A stretch of 64,000 nt of DNA from Schistocerca nitens (taxonomy: Eukaryota > Arthropoda > Insecta > Orthoptera > Acrididae). Position 1 is the stretch's first letter, and each line of letters opens with the position of its first letter. The notes beneath the pieces are model-generated. The model saw nothing but the letters and a program-made list of their open reading frames with translations, did no database searches and was not told where the DNA came from. Where the stretch lies: assembly GCF_023898315.1 (NCBI RefSeq), contig NC_064621.1, positions 124,161,521-124,225,520 on the forward strand. The letters run 5' to 3'. Positions 20,818 through 33,522 of this stretch are shown piece after piece. Made by a program: the position numbers and the translations under genes.

Positions 20818-21614
20818 AAAGCAACAGAGGGGAAGTGGGGGCAAGCGTCTGAGTCATCAGTGACATTGCTGTCTGTGTGGTTATTGCTGGGTCATGACTG
20901 AGGTGCTGAAGGGTCAATGTCCACTGGAATGAGTGGAGGTGATGCCTGGCAAAGTGACACATTGGGAGGAGGCAAAACCAGGTCCTCAGTGTTAGCAGGA
21001 GACCCCACTGTGCCCCATGTATCTGAATCAGAGCATATTGTAACATGCTCTGGTGGAGGAAAGGTACCATGGTAAGGGCAGATTTGATAGAGATTCTTGT
21101 GGCATTGGATGCCCAGGAAGCCAATGTGGCTGTCCACAGAAAACTTCATAGCCCAGACAAGGTCTTTGGGCGTGAGAACCTGTGTCAATTGGAGGAAGGG
21201 GCAGGGTGAGGTTTGTTCTGACAGTGAAATATGGATGGCAAAGATCAAAGAGGTCAGCCGTGCAGCCTCTCTGTGAGTGAGTATTGATCCTATGGGGTGG
21301 CTCAGAATGATGTTATGAAAAGAGCGATGACCACATAGAAAGTATGGTAATGGCAGAGTTTGGACGAGTCCTTCCAGAACAAAACTCTGTGTCAGAGCGA
21401 GCCTTAATGGTCTGAGTGGTGGAGGTAGAAGTCATACAGAAGACAAACTGGAACCCAATGCCAGCATCCATGATGAGGAACCAAGAAACGGTCTGGCAAA
21501 GTCAAGGTGGAGGCAGGGGGCACATGTTTTTGGCCAAGGAAATTATTGGCATTTCATAGTGGCTTGCTTGCTATGGCATGTAGGCAGGCTGTAACAGGGA
21601 CCTCACCACCTCAT
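20818..21614 (-). pseudogene. G3 integrase C-terminal region
   Basis: The minus-strand reading of 21590-21250 gives WFLIMDAGIGFQFVFCMTS and TTQTIKA, matching the Gypsy integrase core (FLVVDAFSKWPEV-like and the following TIxxL region). Downstream frames to 20818 are decayed. The frame is broken by stops and by I-B at 21624. Confidence 0.65.
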
Positions 21615-22379
21615 CAGTAAACACACTCCCCCCCTCAGGACACTTGTGTGGTGCACACAAGGTCCCGAGCTATTGCAGTCCAATCTTCCTTCCCCAGCTG
21701 CATTTCCTTCGCACTGCCCCTTCCTCCCTGTTCTTACTCCCTTCCGTGCTGTCCCCTGCTTCCTGTCTCTGTGTTCTGATTTATGTCAACCTGTCTGTCC
21801 TCCTGGTTCCCTGTTTTGCTTGCAATTTTGTTCCCCCTGCCTGTTCTCTTTCATTCTTTTTGGTGTGTAGGTCCTCGCTTGAGGTTTGACCTCCAGTTCT
21901 GAATTTTCTGTCTTTAGATTTACCCATTAGGGGAAGAACTCCCCCCCACCCGTCAGCATCTGTGGTGTGGATTCCTCTTCCCCCTTCCTTTTACTCTTCC
22001 TTCCCCGCCATAGTCCCCCTCCACCCTGCTACGTCAGGAGCACATGTAGCCAGTCTGTGTGGTGAGGCTGTTATGTAACCATCTGGCTGACCCACCTAAC
22101 ACCACAGGAATCACACTACCGGTATCTAAGCTGTTCCCACCCCATGTATACCAGGGACTGGTTGGTTGTCTTCCAAAAATCTGGCCATTCTCAAATGGCC
22201 ATCTCTCCGAATGCTGCTTCGTATGACCCAGCATCCTTCCCTTTCCTGGGTACACTGTGGGAGGAGGGCCAAGCCCTCCATCTTGGGATGAAACATTTTC
22301 TCCACTACCCTGCCTGTTCTAGTACAGACAGGGACATATTCACTGCCGCAAAGCCTCTTTTTATTTTTTATTTATTTTT

Positions 22380-23393
22380 TTATTTTTTTGAGAATGTTGA
22401 GGACAAGTTTGGTGAAGTGCAGTCCTCAGTAAGCTGTGGTTGGGCTCCTGATGATGAAAGCTGCTTCTGCCACACAGTCTGCAGCTCTTCATGCTTGTAA
22501 TCATCTTGGCAATGTCCCTGTGTGTATAATCCCTCACCAATCCCTGAATATGGTCCAGGGAGTGATTTTTCATAGGAACCTCATCCTGCAAACTGATGAG
22601 AAACTCCAGGCTAATCTGGAGTGACCCAGTATTCATTTTGTTTGATGTGTGCAGAAGGGTCGCAAAGACAACTATACTAATACCAGTGCCTTCATTCTGG
22701 CTTTCATGGGGGGTACCCTCTCAGAGAAGGCCAAGGTTATGTGCTACAGATGTGATGTGAAGCTGTACATCCCACCACCCATGAGGTGCTTTCAGTGCAG
22801 GCATTTTGGGCATATGTCTTCCCATTGTATGGCAGACGCTCTGTGTGGTGACTGTGGACACCCTCTCCAAAAGGGAATTCTGTGTTCTGCCACCAGCGTG
22901 TGTCAACTGTCATGACCACCACTCTCCTTGCGCACCAGATTGCCCAGCTTACAAGAGAGAAAAGCAGATCTATTGGTACAAGTCCCTGGGTCGCCTGTCT
23001 TATGCTGAGGCTCACCAGAAATATGAGACACTCCATCCAGTGTCACTTTCTTCAACTTTTGCCTCTGTCCCATCCTTTCCCCCTCCTACTTCTTCATTAC
23101 CTCAGTCCTGTCCTACTCTCCCCTCCCCCACCCTTGCAATTCAAGGGGGACCCTCTTCCTGGCACCTCTCAGGCTGGAAGCCTACCTCTACAACTCGGCC
23201 ACGAGATGCACCATCTGTGCACCCCAAGGTCGCTTGCTCTCTTTCGGTTCTGGATATTGCAGAAGCTTGTATCTCCTCCATGTTCTGTCCTCCCCCACCT
23301 CTGAAAGAAAAGAGGAGGAAACATAAGTCCCAGGACAAGGCACCCCCACCCCCTGGTGCCCCCAGAGGTGCCATTTCCCCCCTCACATACTGA
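22380..23393 (+). pseudogene. I-B ORF1 (gag-like) remnant
   Basis: Decayed nucleic-acid-binding ORF1. Frames align with I-C ORF1: ENVEDKFGEVQSS (22389), PHQSLNMVQGVIFHRNLILQ (22534), TSAFILAFMGGTLSEKAKV (22682), a CCHC knuckle CFQCRHFGHMSSHC (22788-22829), CHDHHSPCAPDC (about 22907-22945) and a Pro-rich C-terminus after LSYAEAHQKYETLHPV (22996). Frameshifts separate these blocks. Confidence 0.8.
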
Positions 23394-23486
23394 GTCATGG
23401 ATGACACCACATTCTTGTCAGTGACGACCGCTGATCGAGCGACACGACTTCCTCTCGGCTTCTTTATGTCTAACATGGACACTCAC

Positions 23487-26400
23487 CACATGATAATCCA
23501 GTGGAATTGCAATGGATACTCTTGTCACCTACCAGAAATACAACACTTTCTTTCTTCCAATTCTGCATTCTGTCTTGCTCTTCCATGATGACTACTCTTC
23601 AATGTTTCATGATTATTGGGCATATTGTCAGAATCATGCCGGCCTCAGGATATAATCTGCAGGAGTCTGCACTTTGGTTTGCTCCAATGTCATCAGTGAC
23701 TGGTTTTCCCTTTGTACCAACCTGGAAGCAATAGCGGTTAGAATGCAAATGACTCCAGCAATCACTGTTTTCAGTGTCTACTCCCCCCAGGTACCATACT
23801 TCCTTATGTTGAACTGTCTGCCTTAATACAATAACTCCTGCCCCTGTTTCACCTCCTTGGGGACTTTGGTGCACACTACCCTCTTTGGGGGAGTGCCACT
23901 TTGATGGGTATTAAGGGACTCCTAATTGACCAACTTACTATAGACTTTGGTTTGTTTTTCCTCAACGTCAGTCCCCTACCTACTTCAGTGTCGCTCAGGG
24001 CACCTTTACTTCTCCCCTGCTCTCATGGCTTCACTGAATTGATCACCCCTTGATGATCTTTGTGACAGTGATTACCTTATGGTTAGTCTATCATTTCCAT
24101 GCCACCACAAGGCAGACAGGCTCCCACATTAGGCATTCCATAGGACCGATTGACCTTTTTTGTATACATATATTTCTGCTGTGCACTTAGACACCTCTCT
24201 CTCAAATTGCATTGTTGCTGGCATGCAGGGTGTCTCTGCCACTATTCTTCATGCTGCTGGCACTGCTGCCCCCTGTCCTCAGATGACCCCCATCGTCGGT
24301 ACTGTGGTGGACCAAGGATGTAGCAGTCACTGTCCATGACTGCTGACAGGTGCTGCAGCAATTTCAACAACACCCTCCACAGACCACCCTCCTCACTTTT
24401 AAGTAACTCCCTGATAAGGCTCATTACATTATTAAGCAGAGTAAAAAGGAATGCTGGATGTTTTATGCTTCCTCCCTGGGGATGTGTGCCTCTTCCCTCA
24501 CGTTTGGTCCATGCCCCATAGCCTTCTGGGCCACCAACAGCAGTCAAATGTCCAGGGTCTTATCCTCCAAAGCGCTCTTTGTACTGGCCCTTTGGTCCTT
24601 GCAGAACACCTTGTGACACACTTTGCAATGGCATCAGCATTCTCGTCCTGTCCTGCTGCCTTTCTCCGGCAGAAACACTGAGTTTCACAGACCCATCTCT
24701 GTTTCAACCCCCACCATGCTGAATCCTATAATGAACCCTTTACTGGATGGGAATTCTTGCATGTTCTTACCACTTCACATGACATGGCTACAGGCCCAGG
24801 TTACATCCACAACCAGATGATCCAACACTTGGACATTACCTAGAGGCAACACCTAATAAGGGTCTTCAACCACATTTGGCTCATGAGTACTTTCCTGTCA
24901 CAATGATGAGACAGTATAGTTATCCCTGTCCTTAAACCCAGGAAGAATCCAACATATCTTGAAAGCTACCACCCACTTAGCCTGATGAACATATTTTGTT
25001 AACTGCTTGAGAAGACGGTTAGCTTCCCATTATGTTGGGTACTCGAATCTCGGGACCTTTTGTCCCCGTATCAGTGTGGCTTCTGGGAAGGACCACATCC
25101 AATTGAACATTTACTCAGATTGGACGCAGATATCTGACAGGCTTTTACTAACTGCTGGCACCTTGTCGCAGTCATCTTTGACCTTCATAAGGCACATCAC
25201 ATGGCTTGGCACTATCCCATTTTAGTTACCCTCCATAACTGGGGATTTATGGCCCCCTCCCAATTTTTGTCTGTGAAAGTTTATCCCACCATCTCTTCCA
25301 GGTTCGAGCTGGCACTTCACTCAGCACTCCTCAGATTCAGGAGAATGGTATCCCACAGGGTTCTGTATTAACTATCACACTACTCTCATCGCCATCAATG
25401 AACTTGTTAATTCTGTTGGGCCTGTGGCTACTCCGGCATTGTACACCGATGATCTTTTCATCTGGTGTAGCTCCCACTCAGTAGCATCTGCTGAGTGCTG
25501 GCTCAAAGGTGCCATCCAAAGAGCCTCTGCGTGGGCCACCTCTCATGGCTTTCAGATTTCTCCCTCCAAAATGCAAGTTATACATTTTTGTCATTGACCA
25601 ACAGGATACCCGATCCACAACTTTATTTAGGTGACCAGCTCCTCAATATTGTAACACAGTCCCATTTCCTGGGCCTTATTTTTGATAAAAAAACTGGCAT
25701 GGCTGCTGCATTTTTGCCACCTGAAGACTATGTGCATGTGGAAGCTTAATGCTCTCCATCTCTTGGCCCATACATCTTGTGGTGCAGACTGTGCTTTACC
25801 CTGTGCTGGTCTTGTCTAGACTAGATTATTATAGTCAGGTTTATGGCTCAGTGGCTCCTTCCACTCTGAAAAAGGTGTGTCTGGCTGTGGGCACCTTTCA
25901 CACTAGTCCCATTGTCAGTCTCTTCATAGAAGTGGGCATTCCCCCTGCAAATATGATGGAGCCAACTCCTGATTTCTTATGCAATCACCACTCGTGTCCT
26001 CTTTGCAAATGAGGGATGTCTCCCTCCTGATAGCCGCCCATGGGTAGGATTGCTGGTTGGGATGCATCTCACTTCCCCCTGTCAGAATCTCCATCTACAC
26101 TCACTGGAATGTACCCTTTGTCCCCCCCCCCCCCCTATCCAGCCCCTCTTGAATGGTACTTAGATCATGGATTAGGACCAAACTAAGGTCTCCGTAGTGT
26201 CTTGTATGTTCCATGCTAGCAGAGTTCTGGGATGCCACCATCTTCTACACTGATGGTTCTAAGATGATACATAAGGCAGGATACACTTTAAAGTCTCCTA
26301 TTTGTTTATAATATCATTTATTGCTGGGATCATGTAGTGTGTTCACAGCAGAGCTACTAGCCATCAACAGGACCTTCCACTTTGTATCTCAGGCCTCCCT

Positions 26401-26630
26401 CCACAGTGTTTTAATATGTACCGACTCAATGAGCAGCCTGCAGGCTATCAACCAATGCTACTCTTGTTGCCCTTCAGTCTCTGCTATCCATGACCTTCTC
26501 TCTGCCCTTAGTTGTGCCGCCTGCTCAGTTGTCTTTCTCTGGGTCCCAAGTCATGTGGGCATCCCAGGGAATGAACTGGCTGACTGTTTCACTCTTTCCC
26601 TTTCACGATTCCAGTTGCCGATTTATGGCT
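23487..26630 (+). pseudogene. I-B ORF2 remnant (EN, RT, RNase H)
   Basis: It starts with an IIQWNCNGYSCHLPEIQ endonuclease N-terminus (23493), continues through decayed RT boxes (SYHPLSLMN about 24967; LYTDDLF at about 25440-25460 in the place of YADD), and has an RNase H domain: FYTDGS (26247), FTAELLAI (26346), ICTDSMSSLQAI (26418) and WVPSHVGIPGNELAD (26541-26585). The RNase H carboxylates are retained although the reading frame is broken. RNase H marks the I group rather than Jockey. Confidence 0.85.
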
Positions 26631-27341
26631 CTGTGTCAAACTCTCTTTGCCCAAAAGTAGAATGAAATCTGCTGTGATACTGCTCTCAGTAATAAACTCT
26701 GCACAATCAAGGAGTCTGCTGTGGTTTGGCACTCTTCCTTCCACTCCTTTAAGAAGGAGTCCACTGTCTTTTGCTGTCTATGCATTGGTCACATCAGGCC
26801 CACTCATTGTTTCCTCTTGTGTAATGAACCACCCCCACAATATGGTTGTGGAGCCAGACTGACAGTATCCCATATGTTAGTGGAATGTCCCCTTCTTTTA
26901 GCCCTTTGAACTAAGTATAGTCTTCCAGATTCCTTAAATTTAATATTAGCAGATGATTCATGGGTGATTGAACAGGTCCTCAGTTTCCTCCATGAAAGTG
27001 GTTTTTATTCTCAGATATAAGGTTTTGCCTTACTCCTGGAGCAAGGATAGTATGGTTGAGGTTGGGACCTCTCTTCATGTTTTCTCAGTCTGGGACCCAT
27101 AACCACTCCCCCTTGCAAAGACCACTCTTTTGCCCCTCTGTTCTCCCAGTTTTCAGATTTGGGCTATCATTTTATACCTTCTCCTTTGTGTATTTTAACT
27201 TCCTTTTTTATAGTTTGACTCCCTATTAGTGGACCCTCTGTCTTCCGTGTGTAACTTTGGAATCACGGGACTGATGACCTCACCATTTAGTCCCATAACC
27301 CTCCTCAATTGTTCAATCAATCAATAAATCACCAGTAAACA

Positions 27342-27949
27342 TGCTGTCTGACCAGTCACTATGTGAAGACAAGCCCCCAGTGGCCCTCATGTAGCGACTG
27401 GAGGATATAGGTGTGGAGGCCCCTGGGAATGACCACCCGAGTGTGACTGTTATCACCCTGTACCGGCATGATGCCATCGCATGAGGAGAGCTCCTGTTGA
27501 CCTGCCCAGAATTCCTGTAGATCTGGATGTGCCAAGGCTGTTCATTTGGTCAACCTACCCTGCTGTAGATGCTGCAACACATCACAGAGAATGATGTCAT
27601 TAGCCATGTGCCGTCAGATGAGCTCCACATAGAGGGGAAGCTGTGTGATGGCAGCTTATGAGTTGAGGTCCAACTGAGAGTTCACTCCAGGCTCAGTATC
27701 AAACATTGGGTCATGCCCCACTCATAATTTGAAAAGTAGGTCTGCATTAGAATGCTGTGTGGTGGGCCAAAGCTTTATCCCATAAGTGTAACTGGAAAGA
27801 AAGAGAGCCCAGTGTTGCAGGCAGTATACTGTCTTGGAGGGGATTGATGCTGATGACTTGAGGAGAGGCAGCAGTGGGTTATGATCTGTGAGGAAAATGA
27901 ATGGTCAGCCATAGACAGGCATTAAATTTCTTGTTGCCAAAGATGATAG
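27342..27949 (-). pseudogene. G3 pol middle region (RNase H to integrase)
   Basis: Decayed minus-strand sequence between the RNase H remnant and the I-B insertion point. Only scattered frames remain. Assigned by position within G3. Confidence 0.5.
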
Positions 27950-28816
27950 CTAAAGTTTTCTTTTCAATCTCACTATAACTGCATTGGTCTTCATTGAGAG
28001 TCTTAGACACAAAAGCAATTGAGCATTCCACAGCATTGACCACATAGAAAGTACTGCCACTACTCCATAGTCAGATGCATCCATGGCAAGGGTGAGAGGT
28101 AGGGAAGGATCACACATCATCAAGCACACAGGTTGGAGGAGAGCCTGTTTTAGAGTTTGAAACACCCTGCCGAGTTGTGGGGACCATTGCCACTGAGCGT
28201 TCTTGTGAAGTAGGTGATGTAAACGTGAATCAATGGCAACCAAATGTGGGATAAAATGCCAGTAGTAATTTAGGAGCCCCAACAATGACTTCAGTTGGGA
28301 TTTGTTTTGAGGGACAGGCAATTTTTGTATTGCTTCCACATCTTGAGGAATAGGATGAATGCCTGAAATACTGAGCACATGCCTAAGGTATTCCACTTGA
28401 TGCACAAAAGGGCACACTTGTCTTTGTTACACTAGAGTCCTGCATGATCAAGTACTGAGAACAAGATGTCAAGATTATGTACAATGTCGTCTGCAGATGC
28501 TCTAGTCACTAATGTCTCATACAGTTCATCCCAGAAATCCACGCAGTAAGTGTTCAAGTTATCATTGACATATTTCCAGTAAACTTGCTGTGCTAAAGGG
28601 AAGGTAATTGTACTGAAAGAGGCCAAATGGCATATTTATCACCAACAATTTCCATGAGACTACATCTAAAGGAAGCTGGTGGTAGGCAACACAATGGTCA
28701 ATTTTGGTGAACACTTTGCCCCTGCATATTTTGAACAATATCTCTTCCATTTTTGAAATGGGGTACAACTCAGTGACAGACTGAACATTCACTGTTGTGC
28801 TAAAATCCCCGTACAA
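27950..28816 (-). pseudogene. G3 reverse transcriptase and RNase H remnant
   Basis: Minus-strand frames give YPISKMEEILFKICRGKVF, TKIDHCVAYHQLPL and NMPFGLFQYNYLPF (28755-28570), then a linker with DDIVHNLDILFSVL (about 28490-28450), HVLSISGIHPIPQDVEAI (about 28375) and LTLAMDASDYGVVAVL (about 28105-28055), the start of RNase H. This is the standard Ty3/Gypsy order. The YLDD box itself is mutated (ASADD-like). At least two frameshifts. Confidence 0.85.
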
Positions 28817-28829
28817 GCTTAATGCCCCA

Positions 28830-30713
28830 GTGGGTTCTTCAACGATGACAGTGGGGGTAGCCCAACGCCCGATGACTATTTGACACAGGCATAAAGATGC
28901 TGTTGTCCTGCAAATCTTGAAGTTCCTGCTTCAGCTTGTTCCTGAGGGGAAACAGGACTGTGTGAACTTTTCAGAGCTTAGGAACAGCAGTAGAGAGGAG
29001 GGTAATATGAGCCTTGAAACCTCAGAGGCCAGACAAGGGTACCGAGAACACGGCAGGATAATTGGCAAACAAATCGGAAGCATAGGAACTAGCTGCCACC
29101 TGGCTCTCTGAGGAGGTCAGTACTGTAAAAGCCCAATCCTAGGGCATTGGAGAGGTGAAGACCAAGAAGACTACAGAGTGAAGTGGCACAGTGGCTAGCA
29201 AACTGGACTCACATTCAGGAGGATGACAGTTCAATCCCGCATCTGGCCATCCTGATTTAGCTTTTCCGTGATTTCCCTAAATCGCTCCAGGCAAATGCCG
29301 TGATGGTTCCTTTGAAAGGGCATGACCAATTTCCTTTTCCTTTCTTCCCTAATCTGATGAGACCGGTGACCTCGCTATCTGGCCTCCTCCCTCAACCAAC
29401 CAACCAACCAACCAACCAAGAAGATTGGAAGTTACAGCAACGGTTACTACTAGAACATGGCCTGTGATTGATGTTGCACTAAACTGGATGCAGGCAAAGA
29501 AGGCACCTTCCACAGAAATGAGATCGTTTCTGAAGCTATGGATTGGGGTGCTGAATTATTGGAGAGGTGGGGCCCCAATTGCTTGATAGGTCTGCCAATA
29601 TATGGTACTGGTGGATGGGACTATGTCAATTTGTAGTTGGATGAGGACACAGTCCATCAACACCAGGAAAGACATGAACCTGTTTGAATGCGGAAGGATG
29701 GATTGGACAAAATAAACATCTGGTGATGTGACCTCCCCACAAGGAACTCCAGATTTGAGGGCATCTGGGATTGCCCAGTTGACTGACATGGCTTGGGAGG
29801 AGCAGCACACTTCCATGTTGTAGTCCTATTTTCCACATGTGGTGCACTTCAAACGTTGAAAGTGACACTATTGCTGTTCATGGTGAATGAAACATTGACC
29901 ATATGAGGGTAGTTGGTGCAGGCGGTGCCCGCCCTGCTGTACCTTGCCAGAGTCTGGAGCGAGAGGAGAGTTCCCCTTGAGAGGGTTAGGAAGTGAACAC
30001 TGAAGATGGGTCCTGTAGAGTTGCGGACGAGTGCAAGCACTGCTCAAATGCCTGAATAAAGGGGACGCGAGATTCTAGGACAGAATCTTTCACTTTGGAA
30101 AAGTCATGGCAAAGCATCATCTATGAAATGTACCAGCACCGTGTCACACACCAGTGAAGAGGCATAGGAATGTTTGCACTGAGTATTTGTGCACTGGAAG
30201 TGACAGTCACATGAGCATCCCTGCAGGCGTGTGATCCTCTCCTAATAAGATTCATTGGGCATTTTAATGCAACAAAAATATTTGTGGTATGCAGCTGCCA
30301 CATGAACCTGAAAGTCAAAATAGTCCAAAAGACTGGATTTTATCATTGTATAAGAAAGAGAGTCTGGTACAGTCTTGTGATGTAGTCGCTGGATCAGTTT
30401 ATAAATTGAAGGCCAGGAGTTAGGTGTGCTGCTGCATATCATCTGTTGTTCTGTGCACAAGGAAATGTTGCTCCACCCACAATATGTAACAGAACCAAGA
30501 TTGCATGCTGCAGCTGAACTCACAGAATGGCAGTAGTGGCAACTGGAAGTTGAGGACTGAGGAGTGGATCTGGTCCAGGTGTCCCACAAATTCTGGTGCT
30601 GACTGTGGGAGCACAGCAAGCCTCTCCATAAGAAGTGCATTAGTGTGCTGGCTACACTGCAGCAGAAGGATGACAGGGTGAGTAATGTACACTTGCTCAT
30701 CAGTAGTTGCCAT
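28830..30713 (-). pseudogene. G3 gag-protease remnant
   Basis: A probable gag start MATTDEQVYITH lies at 30713, close to the PBS. A decayed zinc knuckle CTTCGK.DYNMEVC sits at about 29840-29800, followed by a protease-like block where the DTG active site reads DIV (about 29625). The order gag, knuckle, protease, RT fits Gypsy. Interrupted by a SINE at 29171-29418 and by multiple stops. Confidence 0.65.
29171..29418 (+). mobile_element. tRNA-derived SINE with (ACCA)n tail
   Basis: A-box tggctagcaaactgg (about 29191), B-box-like agttcaatccc (29229-29239), a conserved middle (gatttccctaaatcgctcc) and an accaaccaacc tail (29394-29418). accaagaaga occurs at 29161-29170 and again overlapping the tail at 29415-29424, consistent with a TSD. 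The tail resembles the 3' ends of the I-clade LINEs here, so those LINEs may supply its mobilising machinery (inference). Confidence 0.85.
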
Positions 30714-31526
30714 GACAAAACAATAGCACAAAAGCACAACTTGGAAAGTCTTTGAAGTACCTTGTCGCCAACTGAAGTGCCCCACTCAGAGTACTTTCAC
30801 AAGATTGCAACTTGTTGTAATTAGACTTTGCTTATTTTAACAATTAAACTTTGAAAACACAACAATCTGTTGTTTCTGATGAAGTACAACAAAAGAAGGT
30901 AAAAATTCTCCCAAAATTCTCCTCAGTAGTGTGAAAGAAAAGTTTGTCACAAACAATTGAAGCACGTGCACAAATAATGTTGTATGGCACATTTTGCTGT
31001 TGTTGGGAAATTGACAAAAACTGTTAGTTCCAGAGAATTAATATGATATAATAATGTAATAGCAGATATGTATTGTTGGTGCATACAGACTGTGGAAAAT
31101 ACTAATTTCTGGTTTTTAAAATTGCGCTAAGCACAGATTTTTCGAAAATAAGTAAGTTTTAAAATGGAATAACACTGTATGGCAATGGATATTCCAGATC
31201 AGCCAGTGCTCTGCTGTAATTATAAGGTGTCTAGAATCCAAAAATAGTAAGTAAGAGATTTAAAACAAGATACTAAATAATATTTATTGTAAACTGAATT
31301 GCTTGATCTTAAAAAAAAACATTACTTTATCAAGTTTAGGCTCAAATCTAGTACATTATAGTCAGTTGTCACACTGCAGTTTTCATAAAACTGCCTGTAT
31401 TTTGGTTCCATATATTTCGTCATGTCCAATAGATCCCTTTTCTTCTGCTTATGAACTTTCAGTGTCCCGTTATAGAGCAACCAGAATTCAGAAGGCAATG
31501 GACAATTTTTTACTTGATGTTCACAA

Positions 31527-32548
31527 CTATGCTTTACAGTAGTGTCTTTCCCATGGATGAAGCACGTTGTGGGTACGGCGCACACTTAAGCTTTGAGGAT
31601 CATCACTACACAGCTTCAACGAAAGTACATCAGTAATTTTCAAAGCAGGCGGCTTCTTCAAAAGCAACTGGATGGATCCTATGTCCTTGAAGTCTTCCAT
31701 CATCATCTCGTGAATGGTCAGTTTTGAAGGATCGGCAAAGGCTTCAGCAATGATGTGCTTCCATTCTGAAGAAACCATAACTTTTGACATTTTCTTTCTT
31801 TTCTCGATGACTTCAAAATCCCTGTCACAAGGTAGGAAACTGTGACCCAAACATAAAAACTTCTGATGTATTTCTGTAAAGTACTTGCAGCTGATCAGAT
31901 AGAAATAAAGCACTAAAACTCTCCAGTTGTTGTTCTGCCCGACACAGTGGTCAGACCAAACAATCAATTTTCGTTCCATACCTTCTTCAAGTGTATCATA
32001 ATTGTGCATCACAAATTTAAGCAGACAGGAAACTATTTCAGCTGAGCCTCTCCTTGCTGTGGATTCATCCCACAAATTTACGGTGATGTTTCCAGTACCA
32101 ACGTCATGAATCGTGAAAGTATACGACGACAGCTGTCTCTGGTAGAATACCGTGGAATGAGCCAATGTAGGACAAAGCAAAACCCGTTGTAGGTCCACAC
32201 ATATAACATGTATATTATTATTCCTCTTAGCCATTTCCGTATCATTTTTTAGGGCTTTGTATGCTTGGTCTGCCCTTGAATGATGCAACTCTCAATTTCG
32301 ATCTTGTGCAGTTCTATTTCATCTGAAGTTGCAATCATTTTGTTAAACAAAAAATTGCACAGTCTGCAAGTATCTGATCTAGGTGTTCCGAAATGCAGAT
32401 TAAAATCTGTTTGAAACACACTTTGATAGTATGACCTGCTTATTGACTTATCAGGAAACTTTTTGGTAAACAACCGATACATTCTACAGAGGTTGAGATC
32501 GTGGTGCAGACATTCTTTTGAGGATTTATTCTTGCTGTAATGGCTCAT
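31527..32548 (-). pseudogene. DDE-type transposase, central and C-terminal part
   Basis: Two overlapping minus-strand frames (32548-32249 and 32288-31527) give one protein region: HYSKNKSSKECLHHDLNLCR, YRLF, SYYQSVFQTDFNLHFGTPRS and DTCRLC (a zinc-binding-like Cys pair), then HVICVDLQRVLL, FYQRQLSSYTFTIHDVGTG, WDESTARRGSAEIVSCLL, VWSDHCVGQNNNWRVL and LGHSFLPCDRDFEVIEKRKK. The DLQ, SDHCVGQNNN and later acidic residues are candidate catalytic positions of an RNase H-fold transposase. A family with these blocks is widespread in insects and cnidarians as I recall. One frameshift separates the halves (about 32270). Nearly intact otherwise. Confidence 0.7.
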
Positions 32549-32559
32549 CTGCTTTGGGA

Positions 32560-33522
32560 AACTCTATATGTATTGCTGAATATTGCATGTGGCCTACTCC
32601 AGTGTTTTCCTCTACCGTCTTTAGGGGTGGTTATTCCACCTTTTACTTTACGTTGCACAGTCGCATTCATCGCTGGGTGATGGAGAATATCTCAAGCAAT
32701 GTTTTTTGACACACTTCTTTTGAGTAAACTTTGTATTTGAAAGTAGCTTGTTTCCATGAAGTATCGTCTATCTTACCTCTCTTGCGCCTGGCTGGCACGC
32801 CTATTTGCATGGATTTTATTAAGTATATGGACTGCTCATCCTATGTTAAGGCTTGATATTGTTCGTACAGCTTTAACTTCATTTCCAGGTTTATGTCCTT
32901 GCATCCTTCTTTTGAACACACTTCTGCATTGCATACACAATCCTGAATCACGAAAACAATCACTATTACTACCTAATATTCTACTAGATTATCAAATTTC
33001 ACATTCTCTTTTAATAATACAGCATTACTCAGACTGAGTATTCTATTTTTTCACCAATGATAACTACAGAACTGTAGTGAATTTCATTCATGTTACATAC
33101 TTTTACTGTAATGTTTTCAGAAGATACACATAACATGTCATTAGAGCCATGTACTCTACAGGGCACGTCGCCCCTTTACAGGACACATATGCTTCTCTAA
33201 AGACATACACCTTTTTACAAAACCCATACAGCATTATTCCACTCACCTGTGTTGGAGGCTGTTTCGCAGGAACTACCTTTCCTTTTCGTAATTTATGTTC
33301 CAGTCCAGCATCATGAAACCCTTTCCTCTTAATATCCTGCCAACTACCAATGTTAATTTTCCTTTTCTGTGCATTATTTGCACATTTCAAACCACTTGCG
33401 GTAAGCGTCACCTTGCTGCACTCCGCCATTCTTGTAACATACAGCATTGTTCGCGCAGAGGTGCGAAAACTGTGCACGTCTTGTTGCTGTTTAGTGCTAC
33501 CCTCGGACGGTGAACATGTCAA
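32560..33522 (-). pseudogene. transposase N-terminal exon(s)
   Basis: An upstream frame (33522-33103) encodes a basic, Cys-poor segment ending PAKQPPTQ followed by a good splice donor, cag/gtgagt (about 33246-33251 on the minus strand). A second block (about 32960-32560: CKDINLEMKLKLYEQYQ, SWKQATFKYKVYSKEVCQKT, LEIFSITQR) has in-frame stops. I infer an intron between them. Start codon uncertain. Confidence 0.5.

Larger units (their letters stand above)
21624..27332 (+). mobile_element. I-B: I-clade LINE with 9-bp TSD
   Basis: 5.7 kb from a C-rich 5' UTR to a 3' end gggactgatgacctca...tcaatcaatcaataaatc. It is flanked by cagtaaaca at 21615-21623 and 27333-27341. Order: 5' UTR, ORF1 with CCHC knuckles (22400-23390), ORF2 EN (23487-24120), RT (about 24930-25750), RNase H (26226-26600). 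It disrupts the G3 integrase region. Numerous stops and frameshifts mark it as old. Confidence 0.9.
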
